Shown: positions 59,822 to 64,000 of the stretch, piece by piece
How the letters are laid out: each line of letters starts with the position of its first letter
Position numbering within the stretch: the first letter of the stretch is position 1
From: Magnetovibrio sp.
GTDB taxonomy: Bacteria; Pseudomonadota; Alphaproteobacteria; Rhodospirillales_A; JABHCV01
Assembly (NCBI GenBank): GCA_002717285.1
Contig: PBDF01000011.1
Span: forward strand, 62,001 to 126,000
DNA length: 64,000 nt
Direction: 5' to 3'
The notes under the pieces: model-generated
Told to the model about the DNA's origin: nothing
Database searches by the model: none
The model's input: only the letters and a program-made list of their open reading frames with translations
Translations under genes and position numbers: made by a program

Positions 59822-61009
59822 TCAAAAGGCTGATTTTAATGCGTCGGCAAGATCCGTCTTTTCCCATGAAAATCCACCATCAGTCTCAACTTTTCGACCA
59901 AAATGGCCATAAGCAGCTGTACGTTCGTAGATTGGGCGGCTCAACAACAAATGCTCTCGAATGCCCCGCGGACTGAGATCTACCAGTTCACAGAGAGTAG
60001 CCGCGAGTTTTGTACTATCCACGTTGCTACTACCATGGGTATCTACATATACTGACAGAGGCTTAGAGACGCCAATAGCATATGATAGTTGTATAGTACA
60101 ACTTGAAGCAACTCCTGCTGCAACAACATTCTTGGCTAAATAGCGTGCAGCATAAGCTGCAGAACGGTCAACTTTAGTGGGATCTTTCCCAGAAAATGCA
60201 CCACCACCATGGGGTGCCGCACCACCATAGGTATCGACTATTATCTTACGACCTGTCAAACCTGCATCACCATCTGGTCCCCCAATAACAAAACGGCCTG
60301 TAGGATTAACATAAAACTCATCCTCAGGACACATCCACCCATTGGGTAAGCTATTTTCAACATGAGGGCGAACTAATTCACGAACATCATCCTGTGTGAG
60401 ATTTTCTGAATGCTGAGTTGAAACCACGATAGACGTTGCGCCGACGGGCTTGCCGTCAACGTAACGAAGTGTTACCTGACTTTTAGAGTCTGGGAGTAAT
60501 CCATCCGCAGATCCAGAGTGACGAGCTTCAGCCATTGAAAGTAATATACTATGTGATAGATGAATGGGAGCTGGCATTAAACTATCAGTTTCATTACAGG
60601 CATAACCAAACATAATACCCTGATCGCCAGCACCTTCATCCTTATTACCTGCAGCATCAACACCCAATGCAATATCGACGGATTGGCCATGTAAATACAC
60701 CTGAACATCTGCGTTTTTCCAATGAAAGCCACTCTGTTCATATCCAATTGATTTAACAGCTCTTCGAGCAACTTCCTCCATCTTTGCTTTGTCAACATTA
60801 CCTTTTGGATCTATTAGTGACTCTGGTCCACGAACTTCCCCAGCTAAAACTATTCGATTTGTTGTGCATAAGGTTTCACAGGCAACCCTAGACAAAGGGT
60901 CTGATTTCAAAAAACAATCCACAATAGCGTCTGAAATTCTATCGGAAACTTTGTCCGGATGTCCTTCGGAAACCGATTCACTAGTAAATAAATAATCTGA
61001 ATTTGACAC
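59822..61009 (-). CDS. metK: S-adenosylmethionine synthetase
   Basis: MetK makes S-adenosylmethionine from methionine and ATP. I start it at the GTG at 61009, which follows GGGGA at good spacing and gives [21 protein letters not shown] (start described), matching family N-termini, for 395 residues. Upstream in-frame ATGs at 61036 and 61066 lack ribosome sites. Motifs include [18 protein letters not shown] ([14 protein letters not shown]), [21 protein letters not shown] (about residues 232-252, in pieces) and [25 protein letters not shown] riboswitch lies upstream. Confidence 0.96.
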   Translation of the reverse strand: MSNSDYLFTSESVSEGHPDKVSDRISDAIVDCFLKSDPLSRVACETLCTTNRIVLAGEVRGPESLIDPKGNVDKAKMEEVARRAVKSIGYEQSGFHWKNADVQVYLHGQSVDIALGVDAAGNKDEGAGDQGIMFGYACNETDSLMPAPIHLSHSILLSMAEARHSGSADGLLPDSKSQVTLRYVDGKPVGATSIVVSTQHSENLTQDDVRELVRPHVENSLPNGWMCPEDEFYVNPTGRFVIGGPDGDAGLTGRKIIVDTYGGAAPHGGGAFSGKDPTKVDRSAAYAARYLAKNVVAAGVASSCTIQLSYAIGVSKPLSVYVDTHGSSNVDSTKLAATLCELVDLSPRGIREHLLLSRPIYERTAAYGHFGRKVETDGGFSWEKTDLADALKSAF

Positions 61010-61083
61010 GCGCAATTCCCCTTTTTTTGTTTTCATGTCCAATTGGACTAGGGCTTTCACGGTCATGCCGTATTCTTAGGCAG

Positions 61084-61137
61084 CCCACTTAGCGCTTTAT
61101 TTAACGTGGTGGCAAGCAGTCCAAATCCAACCACGAA
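61084..61137 (-). promoter_or_regulatory. SAM-II-type riboswitch upstream of metK
   Basis: On the minus strand CGTGGT (61135-61130) pairs with ACCACG (61110-61105) to form the P1 stem. The loop carries GATTT and TGC elements, followed by AAATAAAGC and GCTAA, the order and spacing of the SAM-II aptamer from Alphaproteobacteria. It sits about 75 bases before the metK GTG. A TTGACA (61183-61178) upstream is a possible -35, but the -10 is poor. Outside the aptamer, the 61010-61311 gap holds no recognisable gene. Confidence 0.78.
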
Positions 61138-61311
61138 ACTAAAACCACCTGTACATTGGCAGAGTTAAGGAACTTTTTGTCAATTTTTTTGGGAGCAGTC
61201 AAGCTGTTTTAGTAAGATAACTTCGTATGCAGTTTGAACATTATGCCTTTTGAAGGCAGCAAGTAATTTGGTATAACCAACTGAAAACTTGTTGCCAAAA
61301 GATGCCTATGG

Positions 61312-62895
61312 TTAAATTTTACGAACTTTTTTATTACATTTCATTAGAATCCCCACAATTAACTGGGAAATAATCAAAGAAATAACTATCCAATACCCAA
61401 ACTTCGCATAGAGTGTTTTTGGTAAAGGGCGAGGCAATACGCTATCAAGGATTCCTTTTGTTCCAAGTTCCAGCCGGGACGCAACACGGCCATAGCCATC
61501 GATAACCCCAGAAATTCCTGTATTGGCAACACGAACCAAGGGGAGGCCCTCTTCAACAGCACGCAATCTTGCTGAGTCAAAATGCTGATAAGGGCCTGAA
61601 CTCACCCCGTACCAACCATCATTGGTTAAATTAAGTAGCCATTCAGGGCGATCTTGGTCGTTGACCACTTGGTTTGAAAAAATCACCTCATAACAGATAA
61701 GTGGCGAAACTGGAGGTAAACCCTTTAAACGTAATGTACGTGGACCGGGTCCAGCGGAAAAATCTGTTGTACCAACTGTAAACTTTGAAAATGAAAAAAT
61801 CTTGCGTAATGGTGCATACTCTCCGAAAGGCACAAGATGGGATTTATCATACGTACCCACAATGTTTCCTACATCATCAATTCCATGCATACTATTCCAT
61901 ACCTTATATGTGTCATCTTCTCCTTGCTTCTTACGAAGAGCACCCGTGATAGTTAGCCCCCCTTTTGGGGTAGAATGGGCAATTGCCTGACGTAAGATAG
62001 GCTCTTTTTCTATGAAAAAGGTAGCCGCTGTCTCAGCCCAAATAATATGGGTCGGTACGGGCAAACCTGATCTGGATTTGATAGCTCCCATTCTAATCTG
62101 TTCTTTGAAGTTTAGCTCTTTGTAACTAGAAACCCACTTCAATTTCTGATCAATGTTTGGCTGGACCAAACGCAAAACAACATCTGAGACAATTTCATTA
62201 TTTGCCCCCAATAGTCTGACAGAGCCCCCAGCCCAAACTAAAAAAAAAGTCAACGTTATAACGCTAATTGGAAGTAAAGGGCTGCAATCTGTGCGCCAGC
62301 TAATATTATTGACTAAAATAGCTGGCATTGCTGCGACAGTAATGCTCAGCAAACTTAAACCATAAACTCCAGAGAAAGCAGCAAACTGAATTATAGAGTC
62401 AGAAAAAGTCCAAACTGACCCTATTAAATTCCAAGGAAAGCCTGTGAATACCCAACTTCTTACCCACTCAAACAAAACCCAGATAGCGGCAAATACAAGC
62501 ACCCGACCAACACCAGAGCTATAGTACCCAAGCGACCTACTAGCAACAACAGTTACAGCAGGGAAAAGAGCTAATATTCCGGCAAGGGCAAAAACGGCAA
62601 ATGGAGCCATCCAACCAAAATGTTGCGGCTGAACAAAAAAAGCATTTGCAACCCAATATAGACCTATAACAAAGTGACCAAAGCCAAACCACCAGCCCAC
62701 AAAGAAAGCTTCACGTAAGCATATATTATCGTATGTCAGCCAAATCAAACCAACCAAGGATGGAATTAAAAGAAAGACTGCGTAAACTGGGGCCATTGCG
62801 CCCGAAGCAAGAATTCCTAAAAAGAATGCCACCGCCCATCGTCGTCTACCCTTTTGGCCTGAGAGATGGCTAAAAAAGAACTGCACGATCTCCAT
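61312..62895 (-). CDS. lnt: Apolipoprotein N-acyltransferase
   Basis: Lnt adds the N-acyl chain to outer-membrane lipoproteins at the inner membrane. The 527-residue protein has an N-terminal group of hydrophobic helices (about residues 20-215), a nitrilase-like periplasmic domain with WAETAAT (catalytic Glu), YDKSHLVPFGEY (Lys) and SPLICYEVIF (Cys), and a final membrane helix near 498-518. It ends about 300 bases before metK. The XRE-type regulator gene often found between lnt and metK is missing. Confidence 0.95.
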   Translation of the reverse strand: MEIVQFFFSHLSGQKGRRRWAVAFFLGILASGAMAPVYAVFLLIPSLVGLIWLTYDNICLREAFFVGWWFGFGHFVIGLYWVANAFFVQPQHFGWMAPFAVFALAGILALFPAVTVVASRSLGYYSSGVGRVLVFAAIWVLFEWVRSWVFTGFPWNLIGSVWTFSDSIIQFAAFSGVYGLSLLSITVAAMPAILVNNISWRTDCSPLLPISVITLTFFLVWAGGSVRLLGANNEIVSDVVLRLVQPNIDQKLKWVSSYKELNFKEQIRMGAIKSRSGLPVPTHIIWAETAATFFIEKEPILRQAIAHSTPKGGLTITGALRKKQGEDDTYKVWNSMHGIDDVGNIVGTYDKSHLVPFGEYAPLRKIFSFSKFTVGTTDFSAGPGPRTLRLKGLPPVSPLICYEVIFSNQVVNDQDRPEWLLNLTNDGWYGVSSGPYQHFDSARLRAVEEGLPLVRVANTGISGVIDGYGRVASRLELGTKGILDSVLPRPLPKTLYAKFGYWIVISLIISQLIVGILMKCNKKVRKI

Positions 62896-62897
62896 TT

Positions 62898-63818
62898 TTA
62901 ATCCTGGCTTTTCCCCAGTTCCAAATTTAATATTTTATTTATTTCTCTCAAACGTAACCTTTTTATCCGTCTTGGGTCTGCGTCAAGAATTTCAAATTCC
63001 AGACCGCTAGGATGACTAATCAACTCGCCACGAATGGGCACTCGCCCAGTTAACGAAAAGACTAAACCTCCAAGGGTATCAATATCTTCACGCTCCTCCT
63101 CACTCAAAAGAACACCCAGACGCTCTTCCAAAGTCTCAATAGTTACCCTAGCGTCAGCTATTAGTGTCCCATTCAGATCTTCTACCATTGTTGGTTCTTC
63201 TGTTCGGTCGTGCTCGTCCTCTATTTCACCGACAATTTCCTCTACTAAGTCCTCGATCGTCACCAAGCCATCTATGCCCCCATATTCATCAACCACCAAG
63301 GCCATATGACAACGCGTGGCACGCATTTCTAATAAAAGCTCAAGCACCTGCATAGAAGGAGGCACAAATAATACTTTACGAACAATATCTCGGAGAGAGA
63401 ACTCACTATCCCTTCCGTGCCATGCGAGGACGTCTTTGATATGTATCATGCCGATGGCATCATCAAGAGAGCCACGAAAAACAGGTATCCTAGAATGACC
63501 TTCGCAAGTAATGATTTTTATAACATCTGAGAGATTAATGTCGCTATCTACAGAAATAATATCTGCCCGTGGCACCATAACATCGTGGATTGTACGATCT
63601 TTTAATTCAAGAATATTAGCAAGAAGAAGACGCTCTTCATCATTGATGGGAACTTCACACTCTTCACGCTCTTCAATTAGTTCCTCAAGTACATCGCGTG
63701 CCGAATTTTCACCATTTCCAGTTTTAAAAAACCTTTTCAGCCAACCAAAAAAGCCAGATGTCGTTGACGATCCATCATCATTACCATTTGCAAGTCTTGG
63801 AAGTAAGGAGCCCATCAT
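62898..63818 (-). CDS. corC: CorC/HlyC-type CBS-domain protein
   Basis: This 306-residue protein has an N-terminal charged helix, a CBS-domain pair ([21 protein letters not shown] and [12 protein letters not shown] with [33 protein letters not shown], in pieces) and a C-terminal CorC_HlyC domain ([16 protein letters not shown]). It lacks the DUF21 membrane region, as do the CorC proteins encoded between ybeY and lnt. Its role is in magnesium/cobalt homeostasis by family. The ATG overlaps the ybeY stop as ATGA (63815-63818). Confidence 0.92.
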   Translation of the reverse strand: MMGSLLPRLANGNDDGSSTTSGFFGWLKRFFKTGNGENSARDVLEELIEEREECEVPINDEERLLLANILELKDRTIHDVMVPRADIISVDSDINLSDVIKIITCEGHSRIPVFRGSLDDAIGMIHIKDVLAWHGRDSEFSLRDIVRKVLFVPPSMQVLELLLEMRATRCHMALVVDEYGGIDGLVTIEDLVEEIVGEIEDEHDRTEEPTMVEDLNGTLIADARVTIETLEERLGVLLSEEEREDIDTLGGLVFSLTGRVPIRGELISHPSGLEFEILDADPRRIKRLRLREINKILNLELGKSQD

Positions 63819-64000
63819 CCTGTGTCCACAACTTCTGTTTCATCATACGGATCTGAAATACCTAGCTCTGCCAAAGTAGTCGTTTCAAGGGTCTCCATAG
63901 TTTCAGCTTGGACGCTGTGCTCATGATCATGACCTAGTAAATGCATAACACCATGGACAACCAGATGACTTAAATGGTCTTCCAGTTTCTTTCCGTCCCG
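63815..64000 (-). CDS. ybeY: Endoribonuclease YbeY, C-terminal fragment (truncated by window edge)
   Basis: The last 61 residues of a frame open at the window end carry the YbeY metal-binding motif HGVMHLLGHDH, preceded by HLSHLVV. YbeY is an endoribonuclease in 16S rRNA maturation and ribosome quality control. The N-terminus lies beyond position 64000. It overlaps corC by four bases, the standard ybeY-corC-lnt order. Confidence 0.92.
   Translation of the reverse strand, partial: RDGKKLEDHLSHLVVHGVMHLLGHDHEHSVQAETMETLETTTLAELGISDPYDETEVVDTG

Overview
The window is a contiguous, gene-dense piece of chromosome from an AT-rich Alphaproteobacterium. I see no rRNA, tRNA, insertion sequence, prophage or CRISPR array. 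The class assignment rests on gene order: gloB / methyltransferase / metWX / chorismate mutase-hisC-tyrC / DUF2125 / ChaC; plsC-YdcF-ftsX-ftsE / MJ0042 protein; lysA-lipoprotein-argH / tlpA; rpsT-dnaA; coaBC-dut; and ybeY-corC-lnt-metK-trmB-rimP-nusA-infB-rbfA-truB-rpsO-pnp. An Irr-type regulator, a DUF2125 protein and a SAM-II riboswitch point the same way. A Rhodospirillales-like or marine lineage is my guess, with low confidence below class level.

Region by region. 0.1-2.3 kb: queuosine genes (queF, a YhhQ-type transporter, queG). 2.5-5.1 kb: a periplasmic SUMF1-fold protein, glyoxalase II and a methyltransferase. 5.1-11.6 kb: methionine (metX, metW) and aromatic amino-acid genes (chorismate mutase, hisC, tyrC), with a structured intergenic region between the two divergent operons, then DUF2125 and ChaC genes. 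11.7-14.4 kb: a compact B12-dependent ribonucleotide reductase whose upstream region carries a tight cluster of DnaA boxes. 14.4-22.1 kb: envelope and division genes (plsC, YdcF family, ftsX, ftsE), an MJ0042 membrane protein, lysA, a 49-residue lipoprotein missed by long-ORF calling, argH and a TlpA thioredoxin. 22.4-28.6 kb: a two-domain oxidoreductase with gmhA and hldE (ADP-heptose branch of LPS), and a bifunctional penicillin-binding protein. 28.8-36.3 kb: gyrB, recF, dnaN, dnaA and rpsT, with a very AT-rich gene-free region upstream of dnaA. 36.6-45.7 kb: a small secreted protein, mutM, ubiE, ubiB, coaBC, dut, an Rrf2 regulator, a MoeB/ThiF-like enzyme, a DsrE-like protein, a 2-hydroxyacid dehydrogenase and an SH3 protein. 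45.7-50.2 kb: an iron/oxidative-stress block (DUF3501, Fe-S protein, rubrerythrin, Irr, a nitronate-monooxygenase-like flavoprotein) with an Irr-box-like palindrome. 50.3-64 kb: the pnp-to-rimP translation operon, trmB, metK behind a SAM-II riboswitch, lnt, corC and a truncated ybeY.

Most of the window is ordinary housekeeping sequence. The parts that gene calls do not explain are regulatory: the DnaA-box cluster upstream of nrdJ, the SAM-II aptamer upstream of metK, the Irr-type palindrome upstream of rubrerythrin, and an inverted repeat between metX and the chorismate mutase gene whose loop can pair with the mutase Shine-Dalgarno sequence. Several starts were moved on the basis of ribosome binding sites or family N-termini: ftsE, hldE, recF, rpsT, irr, rubrerythrin, DUF3501, the nitronate-monooxygenase-like gene and metK.
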